Shown here piece after piece: positions 25,640 to 34,274 of a DNA stretch of 64,000 nt. The stretch comes from Laspinema sp. D2d (GTDB lineage: Bacteria; Cyanobacteriota; Cyanobacteriia; Cyanobacteriales; Laspinemataceae). The stretch lies in contig NZ_JAMXFC010000029.1 of NCBI RefSeq assembly GCF_025370755.1, positions 21,542 through 85,541 of the forward strand, written 5' to 3'. The position numbers were made by a program, and so were the translations under genes. A model generated the notes under the pieces. It was not told the DNA's origin, did not search any database, and saw only the letters and a list, made by a program, of their open reading frames with translations. Numbering within the stretch: position 1 is the stretch's first letter; each line of letters opens with the position of its first letter.

Positions 25640-25822
25640 TCAATCGATTGCGGTCCAGTTTTCCAGTCAAAGTCCCCCTTTCTAAGGGGGATTTAGGGGG
25701 ATCGTTAGGAGTTTAGGCGATCGCCAACCGCTCTATCCCCTGTTGCCACTAGCAATGGGGTTTTATACCCCAAATTTTATATAGTGTTCGTTTTTAATCC
25801 ATTTCATCACCCATCAAAAACA

Positions 25823-26311
25823 ATGGAAACTCTCATCATTTTTATTTTTATTATCTCTAGCATTTTATTCACTTGGATAGCAATCCTGTCCACGGTGAAA
25901 AAATCTGAACTTCCCCCTACCCTCAAGACTCATGAAAACCGCCTCAAACAAATTGAACAGCAACTCTGGCACAATCCCACCCCAACCAAGAGCGATCGCC
26001 GCCTCGCCCAAATCGAACGAAAACTTGATTTAATCCTCTATCATTTAGATATCGATATCCCCGAACTGGAAGACAGTGCTCTCCTCTCCGTATCCCCAGA
26101 ATTCTGTAATGTAATTTTACAATTTGTCCCCCCTGAGTCTAAAATTGCTACCCTGAAAACCGTGAGAACCCTTACCGGATTAGGACTCAAAGAAGCCAAA
26201 AATTTGATTGAATCAGCCCCGCAAATCGTCCTCCATCAACTTCCCGCCGCAGAAGCCGAATCGGCAAAACTGCAACTGGAACAAAGCGGCGCAAGAGTTA
26301 CCCTTCAGTAG
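25823..26311 (+). CDS. Membrane-anchored protein with ribosomal L7/L12 C-terminal-like domain
   Basis: 162 residues from ATG 25823. An N-terminal membrane helix (TLIIFIFIISSILFTWIAIL) is followed by a coiled segment (ENRLKQIEQQLW, RLAQIERKLDLILYHL) and a C-terminal domain that matches the L7/L12 C-terminal fold: ESKIATLKTVRTLTGLGLKE then AKNLIESAPQIVL and a final KLQLEQSGARVTLQ. The true bL12 hinge and N-terminal dimerisation domain are absent. The function is not known; a membrane-tethered partner-binding module is inferred. A GTG at 25784 would add 13 residues without support. Confidence 0.75.
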   Translation: METLIIFIFIISSILFTWIAILSTVKKSELPPTLKTHENRLKQIEQQLWHNPTPTKSDRRLAQIERKLDLILYHLDIDIPELEDSALLSVSPEFCNVILQFVPPESKIATLKTVRTLTGLGLKEAKNLIESAPQIVLHQLPAAEAESAKLQLEQSGARVTLQ

Positions 26312-26625
26312 GTGTCGGTTCCCGGGTTCATGGGGAAGACAAAAAACCAGAGTTTACCGCCCCTTCTTTGTGGCGAATCATTTCCGAGTAATTAGACCTC
26401 TTGGGTCTAATTTTAATTAATTTTATCACGATCCCCATAAATTCTTACATTTATTAACAGTTTTATCCCACTTGTCAACACCAAATGGGTATAAATAATC
26501 AATTTTCAGCCTGCAAATAGCTCAATCAAAATATAAAGTTTTATAAACTCGTCAATTTTCCGTTAAATTCGCTACTATCGAGCTAGTTGAAAATAATCCA
26601 TCGATAAATTGGGGAAAATATTGCA
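26312..26625. other. norB upstream gap
   Basis: An AT-rich 314-base interval with one short palindrome, ATTAGACC-TCTT-GGGTCTAAT (about 26391-26410). No gene is seen. It presumably holds the norB promoter, but I cannot assign boxes with confidence. Confidence 0.4.
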
Positions 26626-28932
26626 ATGGCAGATTCAACCCTATTAGATGCCAAAGGTGCAATCAGTCCCGGTAAGCGACAACTCACCTTACCCGCCTGG
26701 TTAGCCCTGATTTGTATCATTGCCTTTAGTGTATTACTGTGGGCGGGTGCAGTCATTTCCAAAAATGCCCCACCCGTTCCCGACATCGTGCGATCGCCGA
26801 ATCAAGAAATCCTCGTCACCCAAGCTAACATCCAATCGGGACAGGAAATCTACCTCTCTCGTGGAGGGCAGGATATTGGCAGTATTTGGGGACATGGCAG
26901 CTACCTCGCCCCGGACTGGACCGCCGATGTCTTACATCGTTGGGGATTAGCCACCGCTGGCATATTATACAACAACAATCCCAGCTTTTCTCAAAAGGAT
27001 TTAGAAGCATTACCCGCCCCCGATCGCGCCAGTCTGCAAGCGCGAGTCAGTGAACAATTTAAAACCAATCGGTATAGTCCCGAAACCCAAGAATTGCTCT
27101 TAACTGAGGCTCAAAGTAAAGGACTCCAAGAGGTGTTTAAAGACTATCATGAACTCTTAGCCAAAGGGTCAGCCATTCACTCCATTCCCTCCGGTTGGTT
27201 CAAAGATGATAGTCAAATTCACGATGTCACTGCCTTCTTTGCCTGGACCTCTTGGGCAGCATCTGCCAATCGGCCTAATGCACCTTTTTCCTATACCGCA
27301 AATTGGCCTCATGATGATTTAATAGGGAACCAACCCCCGGCCCAATTTCTCATCTGGTCCATCGTTTCTGTCATCGTTTTAATTGCGGGAATTGGAATTT
27401 TTCTTTTCATCTATTTAAAAGAAGAAGAGGACGAAGTATTACCCGTTCCCGCCCGTCCGGCTGTGCGAATTCCCACCCCCAGCCAGAAGGTCACCTCGTT
27501 ATTTTTTGGCGTGGCAATGGCGCTCTTTCTCGTGCAAATTCTCATGGGAATGTTTACCGCCCATTATGCCGTAGAAGGAGAAGGATTTTATGGGATTCCC
27601 CTCAACCAGTACCTCCCTTATGCCGCAACTCGAACTTGGCATTTACAACTCGCCATTTTCTGGATTGCAACCTGTTGGTTAGCCGCCGGACTCTATTTTG
27701 CTCCCCGATTTAGTGGCTATGAACCGAAAGGACAAGCCCTTGGGAATAGCGTCTTATTAGGAGCATTAACCGTCGTCGTTGTCGGTTCCCTGATTGGATC
27801 TTGGTCAGCCGTGCAAGGGCTATTTAGCGTTAAAAATAGCTTCTTGTGGGGACATCAAGGCTATGAATATATCGAACTAGGACGAGTCTGGCAAATCCTG
27901 CTCATTGTCGCAATGATATTCTGGCTGTGGTTACTGTATCGCGGATTTAAACCCGCCTTACAAAAGGAAAAAAGCCCAACTGGATTGAGTCACTTTTTCC
28001 TGTATAGTGCCATCACCATTCCCCTGTTTTATTCCGTGGGATTGATGTACACCAATCACACACCCTTGAGTATTGCCGAGTATTGGCGCTGGTGGGTCAT
28101 TCATCTCTGGGTTGAAGGATTTTTCGAGGTATTTGCCACCGTTGTGATTGCCTATTTATGTAGTGAATTAGGCTTTTTACGGCGGTCATCCGCCCTGCGT
28201 GCAACCTATTTGACCACCCTGTTATATTTAGGCAGCGGTGTGATAGGAACATTGCATCACCTTTACTTTTCCGGAACTCCTTCCTTTATTGCGGCGATCG
28301 GATCCGTTTTTTCTGCCTTAGAAGTCGTCCCGCTAACCCTAATTGGCTTTGAAATTTTAAAAACCTTAAAATTGTCCAAAGAAGCCGAAGGATTTTATCG
28401 CTGGCCCTTGCGATTTTTCATCGCAACTTGTATTTGGAATTTAATCGGTGCAGGCGTGTTTGGATTCTTGATTAATCCGCCGATTGTGTTGTATTATTCT
28501 CAAGGAATCAACACCACCCCAATTCATGCTCACGCCGCCTTATTTGGGGTCTATGGCTGCTTGGCGATCGCCCTCATGCTCTTTGCCTTACGCGAATTTG
28601 TTCCTGATGATGCTTGGGACGATCGCTGGGTGAAATTCGCATTTTGGGCCATTAATGGCGGATTAGTCATGATGCTAATCTTTGGCTTAATTCCCAACGG
28701 ATTTTATCAACTCGCCCAATCCGTAGAATACGGCACCTGGTACGCCCGAAGTGCCGAAGTCATCGGTTCCCCCTGGATGCGGTGGACTGTCTGGTTAAGA
28801 ATACCCGGGGATATCGTGTTCGCCTTGGGAACCGTATCGATGTTTATCTTTACCATGAAGGCAATTTTTGCCATCTTCCAGTTCCCAGTTAAAACCTATC
28901 CCGCTAAAGAATTTCAACCCATTGAGAAATAA
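26626..28932 (+). CDS. norB: Quinol-dependent nitric oxide reductase (qNOR)
   Basis: Reduces 2 NO to N2O with electrons from quinol, at the membrane; one 768-residue chain. The N-terminal extension fused to the catalytic subunit (residues about 40-270, with GQEIYLSRGGQDIGSIWGHG) replaces the cytochrome c subunit of cNOR, which identifies the quinol type. The C-terminal part has about 12 membrane helices with haem ligands in TRTWHLQLAIFW, WVIHLWVEGFFEVFATVV, GTLHHLYFSGTP and NTTPIHAHAALFGVYG. The Glu in VEGFFE near the non-haem iron is present. No NorQ/D or other denitrification gene is nearby, so NO detoxification is more likely than respiration. Confidence 0.94.
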   Translation: MADSTLLDAKGAISPGKRQLTLPAWLALICIIAFSVLLWAGAVISKNAPPVPDIVRSPNQEILVTQANIQSGQEIYLSRGGQDIGSIWGHGSYLAPDWTADVLHRWGLATAGILYNNNPSFSQKDLEALPAPDRASLQARVSEQFKTNRYSPETQELLLTEAQSKGLQEVFKDYHELLAKGSAIHSIPSGWFKDDSQIHDVTAFFAWTSWAASANRPNAPFSYTANWPHDDLIGNQPPAQFLIWSIVSVIVLIAGIGIFLFIYLKEEEDEVLPVPARPAVRIPTPSQKVTSLFFGVAMALFLVQILMGMFTAHYAVEGEGFYGIPLNQYLPYAATRTWHLQLAIFWIATCWLAAGLYFAPRFSGYEPKGQALGNSVLLGALTVVVVGSLIGSWSAVQGLFSVKNSFLWGHQGYEYIELGRVWQILLIVAMIFWLWLLYRGFKPALQKEKSPTGLSHFFLYSAITIPLFYSVGLMYTNHTPLSIAEYWRWWVIHLWVEGFFEVFATVVIAYLCSELGFLRRSSALRATYLTTLLYLGSGVIGTLHHLYFSGTPSFIAAIGSVFSALEVVPLTLIGFEILKTLKLSKEAEGFYRWPLRFFIATCIWNLIGAGVFGFLINPPIVLYYSQGINTTPIHAHAALFGVYGCLAIALMLFALREFVPDDAWDDRWVKFAFWAINGGLVMMLIFGLIPNGFYQLAQSVEYGTWYARSAEVIGSPWMRWTVWLRIPGDIVFALGTVSMFIFTMKAIFAIFQFPVKTYPAKEFQPIEK

Positions 28933-28946
28933 TTTTTAGAGGGAGA

Positions 28947-29010
28947 ACAACAGATTACACAGATTAACACAGATAAAATCTCTGTTAAAATCTGTGTAAT
29001 CTGTTGTTTT
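28947..29010. terminator. Bidirectional terminator between norB and hisS
   Basis: ACAACAGATTACACAGATT and AATCTGTGTAATCTGTTGT are perfect inverted arms around an internal CAGATAAAATCTCTG hairpin, followed by TTTT. The genes on both sides converge on it. The ACAGATTACACAGATT arm is of a kind found dispersed in cyanobacterial genomes. Confidence 0.8.
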
Positions 29011-29025
29011 TAGAAGATACAAGAG

Positions 29026-29050
29026 AACGACTGAAGTCGTTACTACAAAC
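29026..29050. repeat. Dispersed AACGACTGAAGTCGTT element
   Basis: AACGACTGAAGTCGTT followed by ACTACAAAC. Further copies are at 31229-31253 (one mismatch) and 44291-44311. The core is a perfect 7-base dyad around GA. All copies are intergenic. Confidence 0.7.
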
Positions 29051-29062
29051 TTAGGGCAATTA

Positions 29063-30349
29063 TTAGGGATTGGAGGTTTGTAATTGTTGGCGCAATTGGT
29101 CGGGGTTGGCTAAGAGGTCCGCTTGGGTTATGGCTGTTTGTTCTCCGGTTGCTAACCATTTGAGTTGGACGGTTTGATTCTGGGCTTCTTCATCTCCTAA
29201 AATCAAACAAGCAGCGGCACCAGACCGATCGCCTCGTTTGAACTGTTTGCCAAAGGCACTGCCGCTTAAATCAACTTCGGCGCTAAATCCGGCATGACGC
29301 AATTTTTGGGCTAAGACTAAGGCATTCTCTTCCGCCTGTTCCCCTCGGGAAACCACATAAAAATCTAAGGGACTCTGGGGAAGGGTATCTAGTTGTTGCA
29401 GCAGGATAATTAACCGTTCTAACCCGATCGCCCAACCCACAGCCGGGGTATCCGGTCCCCCCAATTGGCTGACCAAATTATCATACCGTCCACCACCACA
29501 GACCGTTGCTTGGGCACCTAAATCATCAGAAATGATTTCAAAAGCAGTGTGACTATAATAATCTAATCCCCGCACCAACCGATGATTCAATTGATAGGGA
29601 ATTCCTAACTGGGTTAACAGATTTTGGACCCGCTCAAAGTGCCGTTTTGAGTCGTCACAGAGATAGTCTCCCAGCTTCGGCGCATCTTGGACAATTTCTC
29701 CGGTGCGTTTGTCTTTACTGTCTAAAATTCGCAGGGGATTGCGGGTGAGTCGGTCCTGGGAATCGGGGTCTAATTCCCCTTGGTAGGGGGTGAGATAAGC
29801 AATTAAAGCCTCTCGATAGCGTTGTCTATCTTCGCTATTGCCGACGGAATTGAGGTCCAAGTGCAGGTTTTTTAATCCCAAGGTTTGCAGGATATCCGTG
29901 GCGATCGCGATCGCCTCCACATCTGCACGAGGATCCGCAGTACCCAGAACCTCCACCCCGACTTGATGAAATTGGCGCTGTCGTCCCGCCTGGGGTCGTT
30001 CATAGCGGAACATTGGTCCGGTGTACCACAACCGCTGTACTCCGCCAGCCGCGTGCAGTTTCTGCTCAATATAGGCGCGGACCACTCCGGCAGTGCCTTC
30101 GGGACGCAGGGTCATGGAGTAGGGTTTTTTTCCCCGACTCTGGAAGCTGTACATTTCCTTGCCAACCACATCCGTCGCTTCTCCAATTCCCCGTTCAAAG
30201 AGGGACGTCAGTTCAAAAACTGGCGTCCGAATTTCTCGATAGCTGGCTTTGCCGAGGATTTCTCGGACAACGGCTTCTACTTTTTGCCAATAGCCTACCT
30301 CTGCTGGCAGGATGTCTCGGGTTCCTCGTAATGCTTGAATTGCGCCCAT
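29063..30349 (-). CDS. hisS: Histidine--tRNA ligase
   Basis: Class II aminoacyl-tRNA synthetase that charges tRNA-His; 428 residues, normal length. It shows ALRGTRDILP at the start, motif 2 (RPEGTAGVVRAYIE and FRYERPQAGRQRQFHQVGVE), the HisRS-specific LVRGLDYYSHTAFEI, motif 3 (GWAIGLERLI) and a C-terminal anticodon-binding domain. It lies downstream of pedR and a small conserved gene on the same strand, with 73 bases between, so it may be the last gene of that transcript. Confidence 0.97.
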   Translation of the reverse strand: MGAIQALRGTRDILPAEVGYWQKVEAVVREILGKASYREIRTPVFELTSLFERGIGEATDVVGKEMYSFQSRGKKPYSMTLRPEGTAGVVRAYIEQKLHAAGGVQRLWYTGPMFRYERPQAGRQRQFHQVGVEVLGTADPRADVEAIAIATDILQTLGLKNLHLDLNSVGNSEDRQRYREALIAYLTPYQGELDPDSQDRLTRNPLRILDSKDKRTGEIVQDAPKLGDYLCDDSKRHFERVQNLLTQLGIPYQLNHRLVRGLDYYSHTAFEIISDDLGAQATVCGGGRYDNLVSQLGGPDTPAVGWAIGLERLIILLQQLDTLPQSPLDFYVVSRGEQAEENALVLAQKLRHAGFSAEVDLSGSAFGKQFKRGDRSGAAACLILGDEEAQNQTVQLKWLATGEQTAITQADLLANPDQLRQQLQTSNP

Positions 30350-30422
30350 TGCTTCGTTTTCGATTGCTGCTATTTCCCAGATAAAATCAGCCCGTGTGGG
30401 TGATTTTATGACCCAAAATATC

Positions 30423-30701
30423 CTAGGATTTCCGACGATGGCGATCGCGGTAATATCCTAGGATTTGTTCCACCCGTTGAGGTGCGATCGGTTCCGCATC
30501 CGGCCCATACTGGATGGATACTCCAGCGATTTGGCTATCCAGATAATTAAACACGGCGGCAGTTTGGGGAATCAGTTCAACCTCTACCCCTTGAACCTGT
30601 CGCAGATGCGCTGCCAATTCTCGATACACCGTTAATGGCAGTCCTGGGATTTCATATTGCACCGAATTGTTTTCGGTTCCCTGAGTTTTTAACTCTTCCA
30701 T
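30423..30701 (-). CDS. Conserved small protein, unknown
   Basis: 92 residues, starting MEELKTQGTENNSVQYEI. The segment PLTVYRELAAHLRQVQGVEV followed by FNYLDSQIAGVSI and the basic end YYRDRHRRKS give a compact soluble protein without membrane segments. I do not recognise a named family. It begins 13 bases after the pedR stop on the same strand, so the two are very likely co-transcribed. Confidence 0.7.
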   Translation of the reverse strand: MEELKTQGTENNSVQYEIPGLPLTVYRELAAHLRQVQGVEVELIPQTAAVFNYLDSQIAGVSIQYGPDAEPIAPQRVEQILGYYRDRHRRKS

Positions 30702-30714
30702 GTTTAATGATGGT

Positions 30715-31050
30715 TTACCCTAGGTCCTCAATCTCTGGAGTGTCTTCAATATAGTCATGAACAGGTTCAGGTTCGGGCTCTTCATCCGTGAATTGCGGCA
30801 AGGTACAGCAATTAACATCATCGATGCAAACCTTACCCGACTGTAAGGCCCATCTGACTAATGCCACGCGGTTCGCGGTTTTGGTTTTGTTCAGAATATT
30901 GCTGATATGGTTATCTACCGTCCTCTTGCTAATTTCTAGCGATTCTGCTATATCCTGATTGGTTAAACCAGATGCTACCAGTTCAATGACCTGTAGCTCT
31001 CGCTCCGAAAGGGTTACATGGGTCTGAGAGTCCCCGCCAGTCATAAGCAT
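30715..31050 (-). CDS. pedR: LuxR-type redox-responsive regulator PedR
   Basis: A small stand-alone LuxR/NarL-type DNA-binding protein, 111 residues. In cyanobacteria PedR responds to photosynthetic electron transport, being modulated through thioredoxin. The helix-turn-helix LSERELQVIELVASGLTNQD plus ISKRTVDNHISNILNKT matches closely, and the cysteines after it (GKVCIDDVNCC) are the expected redox residues. The acidic C-terminal tail (EEPEPEPVHDYIED) extends beyond the shorter homologues. It heads a transcript with the 92-residue gene and probably hisS. Confidence 0.85.
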   Translation of the reverse strand: MLMTGGDSQTHVTLSERELQVIELVASGLTNQDIAESLEISKRTVDNHISNILNKTKTANRVALVRWALQSGKVCIDDVNCCTLPQFTDEEPEPEPVHDYIEDTPEIEDLG

Positions 31051-31151
31051 TTCCTATCTCTGTATATCTACCTATATTGTACTGATTCTATCGGAAATCT
31101 GTCTCAAATCTCATGGATTTTACGCCTAATTTGTCTTTTAGTCATCCGTGA

Positions 31152-31290
31152 GGGGGAGATGGGGATGGGGGAGATAGGGGGGATGGGGGAGATGGGGGGG
31201 ATGGGGGGGATGGGGGAGATGGTGAGGAAACGACTGAAGTTGTTACTACAAACTTTATCTTCCCTATCCTCCCCATCCTCCCCATCCCTA
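31152..31290. repeat. G-rich minisatellite with opposed C-rich arm
   Basis: About 74 bases of GGGGGAGAT/GGGGGGAT units on the plus strand (31152-31225), then the AACGACTGAAG element, then a C-rich stretch of CCCCATCCT units (31261-31288) that is the reverse complement of the GGGGAGGAT variant. A long G-run array of the same kind closes the window (63893-63990). The arrays could form G-quadruplexes. This fills the 305-base gap upstream of pedR. Confidence 0.75.
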
Positions 31291-31355
31291 AAGTTAGACC
31301 CGGGAATTCTCCATCCATGAATCACCCTAAAATTTGTCCTAAAATCAACTGAGCT

Positions 31356-31823
31356 ATGACTCCCAAAGTTAAAAATTTTATCCGGCATTACTTCGATGCC
31401 TTCAGGTCCAAAAAATTGCGGCAATTGATAGCTATTTTAGGCATAGTGACCGCCGTATGTTTCTGGGGAATTGGAGATGCGATCGCCTCGGAGGGTCTGG
31501 ACGTCTCTTCCCCCACATTAGAAGCGGCTCCCAATCGCCCAACCCTTGATACCAATACCATTCCTTCGGCGAAGGTCTCTCAGTTTGTCGGGGCTTATTT
31601 ACAAGTGTTACGTCACATTGAAGGCCGACAACAAGAATTACTCTTGGCACCGACCTCCCTAGAATCACAACGGATCGAACGGGAAATTGAAAGCGCTTCA
31701 ATTGCAGCGATCGAGCAAGCCGGATTGACCAAACAGGAGTATTTACAAATGCTCTCCCTGGCTAATATCGATCCAGAATTTGGCGAGCGCATTGCTGCGG
31801 CAATTCAAGAGGAAAAAAAGTAA
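31356..31823 (+). CDS. DUF4168-like exported protein
   Basis: 155 residues with a long N-terminal hydrophobic segment (LRQLIAILGIVTAVCFWGIG then DAIASEG, a plausible signal peptide). The mature part has VSQFVGAYLQVLRHIEGRQ and QAGLTKQEYLQMLSLAN followed by DPEFGERIAAAIQ, which resembles the DUF4168 pattern of short helical exported proteins. The function of the family is unknown. It is a single gene between two repeat-bearing gaps. Confidence 0.65.
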   Translation: MTPKVKNFIRHYFDAFRSKKLRQLIAILGIVTAVCFWGIGDAIASEGLDVSSPTLEAAPNRPTLDTNTIPSAKVSQFVGAYLQVLRHIEGRQQELLLAPTSLESQRIEREIESASIAAIEQAGLTKQEYLQMLSLANIDPEFGERIAAAIQEEKK

Positions 31824-31966
31824 AAATTATTCCCAAATCGATCCAATTAATCTCCCTTCTCTCCCTTTAATTTTAAGGTAAGGTCATCAATCCCTGACTT
31901 GAGAGAGATGCTCGATTTCTTGTAGGCTGTAAATTGAACAGTATGTTGCAATCTAGGAGTAATGTG

Positions 31967-32938
31967 ATGGCTCATCCACAAGTTTTGTGTTTAGGGGAAA
32001 TTCTATTTGATTGTTTGGCCGATCGCCCGGGTCAAGCATACCACGAGGTTGAATCTTGGACTCCTTACCCCGGCGGTGCACCGGCAAATGTGGCCTCTGC
32101 CTTGGTGAAATTGGGGACTCCAGCCGGATTTATTGGCTGTGTGGGACAAGATGACGCCGGGGACGAACTGGTAAATCTCCTCAAGCATCTGGGGGTGGAT
32201 TGTACCGGGGTGCAGCGTCATGATACGGCCCCCACCCGCAAGGTGTATGTCGTCCGTTCTGAGGATGGCGATCGCAGTTTTGCTGGGTTTGGGGAAATTG
32301 ACACTACGGAATTTGCAGATACTCGCCTTCAAGCAGATCAATTACCCCATGAATTGTTTTTTCAGGCCGATTTTTTAGTCGTAGGTAGTTTAGAATTGGC
32401 CTTTCTTGATTCCAGGAAAGCTGTTTTTCGTGCTTTAGATATGGCAGAACAATATGATGTAAAAATTGCGATTGATATCAATCGTCGGGATATGTTTTGG
32501 CCCGACCCCAGTGAATCTAAAGAAGTAATTGAATCCTTAATTAAACGGGTTGATTTCTTAAAAATTTCCGATGATGAAGCCCAATGGTTGTTTGATACCA
32601 TTGATGCGGGTGCAATTAAGTATCGTCTCGGCAATGTAGAAGGGGTATTAGTCACCGCTGGAGCCAATAATACGACTTATTGTCTGGGGGAAAATGAAGG
32701 GGTAATCCCCAGTTTTTCGGTGGATGTGGTGGATACAACCGGGGCGGGAGATGCTTTTGTGGCCGGGTTTATTCATCAGGTTTGTATGCATGGGGTCAAA
32801 TATTTAGAAGATCCAACCCGCGCCAAAGATGTGGTCCGATATGCAATGGCAGTAGGAGCTCTGACGACGACCCGACCCGGTGCGATCGCCGCTCAACCTC
32901 TGCCCACAGAAGTAACGGCTTTTCTGGCAACACATTAA
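31967..32938 (+). CDS. PfkB-family sugar kinase, probable fructokinase
   Basis: 323 residues from ATG 31967, which has AGGAG 10-14 bases upstream. It phosphorylates a sugar with ATP, probably fructose to fructose 6-phosphate. Family motifs are in order: GEILFDCLADRPG, YPGGAPANVASALVKLG (PfkB signature 1) and DTTGAGDAFVAGFIH (signature 2, catalytic D262). The fructokinase-type segment GQDDAGDELVNLLKHLGVD also fits. The neighbours give no operon context, so the substrate is an inference from overall similarity. Confidence 0.88.
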   Translation: MAHPQVLCLGEILFDCLADRPGQAYHEVESWTPYPGGAPANVASALVKLGTPAGFIGCVGQDDAGDELVNLLKHLGVDCTGVQRHDTAPTRKVYVVRSEDGDRSFAGFGEIDTTEFADTRLQADQLPHELFFQADFLVVGSLELAFLDSRKAVFRALDMAEQYDVKIAIDINRRDMFWPDPSESKEVIESLIKRVDFLKISDDEAQWLFDTIDAGAIKYRLGNVEGVLVTAGANNTTYCLGENEGVIPSFSVDVVDTTGAGDAFVAGFIHQVCMHGVKYLEDPTRAKDVVRYAMAVGALTTTRPGAIAAQPLPTEVTAFLATH

Positions 32939-32978
32939 GTCAAATTTGGCAGCCTCCACGCTGTTTCTTTGCGGACAA

Positions 32979-33001
32979 AGCCCGCATCTGCGGGCTAATT
33001 T
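32979..33001 (+). terminator. Hairpin after the fructokinase gene
   Basis: AGCCCGC-ATCT-GCGGGCT forms a 7-base GC-rich stem followed by AATTT. It is a weak intrinsic terminator and part of a longer dispersed GGACAAAGCCCGC sequence. Confidence 0.5.
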
Positions 33002-33035
33002 AAAAGGGGTTACTTAAAGGGGGTTTTCTTTAAAA

Positions 33036-33518
33036 ATGTCTATAGAAATTGAACGGAAATTTTTAGTCAAAAATCAAGCATGGCGATCGCTGGCTGTGGG
33101 GAGTCCCTATCGACAGGGTTATATTGCTAACAGTCAGGGTCGCACGGTGCGGGTGCGCCAGGTCGGGAATCAAGCCTATCTTACCATTAAAGGTCCTTCC
33201 CAGGGTAATTCTCGCCCTGAATTTGAGTATCCCATTCCCCTAGAAGATGCTCAATTTATGTTAGAAAATCTCTGTACTCCTCCTTTAATTGAAAAACACC
33301 GCTATAAAATCAAGTGGGGAGAATTAGTCTGGGAAGTAGACGAATTTTTTGGGGAAAATCAAGGATTAATTGTTGCGGAAGTTGAACTGACTGATGAACA
33401 TCAAGTGATAGAATTTCCCGACTGGATTGGTCAAGAAGTCTCGGATGACCCGCGCTACTTTAATGTTAATTTATCTACTTATCCCTATTCTCAGTGGTCC
33501 GAAGGGAACTCGGTGTGA
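33036..33518 (+). CDS. CYTH domain protein (triphosphate tunnel enzyme)
   Basis: A 160-residue stand-alone CYTH protein. The hallmark EIERKFLV is at residues 4-11, followed by basic and acidic tunnel residues (RTVRVRQVG, YLTIKGP, EFEYPIP, KHRYKIKWGELVWEVDEF, VAEVELTDE). Bacterial CYTH proteins of this length hydrolyse inorganic triphosphate or related polyphosphates using divalent metal. All charged strand motifs are present, so it should be active. Substrate choice cannot be told from the sequence. Confidence 0.9.
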   Translation: MSIEIERKFLVKNQAWRSLAVGSPYRQGYIANSQGRTVRVRQVGNQAYLTIKGPSQGNSRPEFEYPIPLEDAQFMLENLCTPPLIEKHRYKIKWGELVWEVDEFFGENQGLIVAEVELTDEHQVIEFPDWIGQEVSDDPRYFNVNLSTYPYSQWSEGNSV

Positions 33519-33680
33519 AGGGAAGAGGACAGGAGGGCGATCGCCAGGAGGCAAGGGAACCCACCGATCCATCAGTCTCGTTCGGGCGATCGGCCTAAAC
33601 TGTATTAAAAACAGCTTTAAAATGAGACACTTCCTTGTACACTAAAGAGTTAATTCAGAGGGCTTTCCCAGGGACATAAC

Positions 33681-34160
33681 ATGGACGTTAAAGAACTCAT
33701 TGATCGCTATGCCGCAGGAGACCGAACGTTTTCTGAAATTGACCTCAGCAAAGCTGACTTACAACAAGTTGACCTGAGTCAGTGTAACTTGAATGGTGCT
33801 AACTTAAGTGGATGCGATCTGCGGGGTGCAAATCTCCGGCAAACCTCGTTAGCTGAAGCGAATTTGAGTTGGGCCAATTTAGAAGGTGCGCATCTGTTGG
33901 AAGCTTCTCTCAATGGGGCGAATTTAGAAGGGGCGAATTTGAAACAAGCTCTCTTGGATGGTGCTAATCTTTATGGGGCTAATTTTACTCGTGCTGACTT
34001 ACGAGGTGCCGATTTAAAAATGGCTGATTTAACCGAAGCAGACCTCAGTTTTGCCAACTTGGATGGGGCGAAGTTATGGGGTGCATATTTAACCGGAACT
34101 AAGGTTAAATATGCGATCGGTCTGCAAGCGGCGAATCCCCCGATTGATGAGTCAAAATAG
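33681..34160 (+). CDS. Pentapeptide repeat protein
   Basis: 159 residues. From about residue 20 to 145 it is a run of A(D/N)LXX five-residue units (DLSKADLQQVDLSQCNLNGA as an example), which fold into a right-handed quadrilateral beta-helix. A short helical N-terminal part (MDVKELIDRYAAGDRTFSE) caps it. Such proteins are abundant in cyanobacteria; cellular roles are mostly unknown. No signal peptide or membrane segment is present, so it is likely cytoplasmic. A GTCCCGG...CCGGGAC hairpin follows it at 34235-34255. Confidence 0.93.
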   Translation: MDVKELIDRYAAGDRTFSEIDLSKADLQQVDLSQCNLNGANLSGCDLRGANLRQTSLAEANLSWANLEGAHLLEASLNGANLEGANLKQALLDGANLYGANFTRADLRGADLKMADLTEADLSFANLDGAKLWGAYLTGTKVKYAIGLQAANPPIDESK

Positions 34161-34234
34161 GGCGATCGCTTCTCCACTCCTCCCCCCTGGCGATCGCCGC
34201 AATTTCACCCTAAAGACGGGCAATTTTCACGGCT

Positions 34235-34255
34235 GTCCCGGGGATTTTCCGGGAC
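34235..34255. terminator. Hairpin between convergent genes
   Basis: GTCCCGG, a 7-base loop and CCGGGAC lie between the pentapeptide gene and the DUF5895 gene, which converge. There is no T-run; it may still block read-through from either side. Confidence 0.45.
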
Positions 34256-34274
34256 CCAACCCTTCTTAATTAGC

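Noticed and set aside
31152..31290. CRISPR-like array
   Set aside because: The units are short G-rich tandem repeats without unique spacers, so this is a minisatellite.
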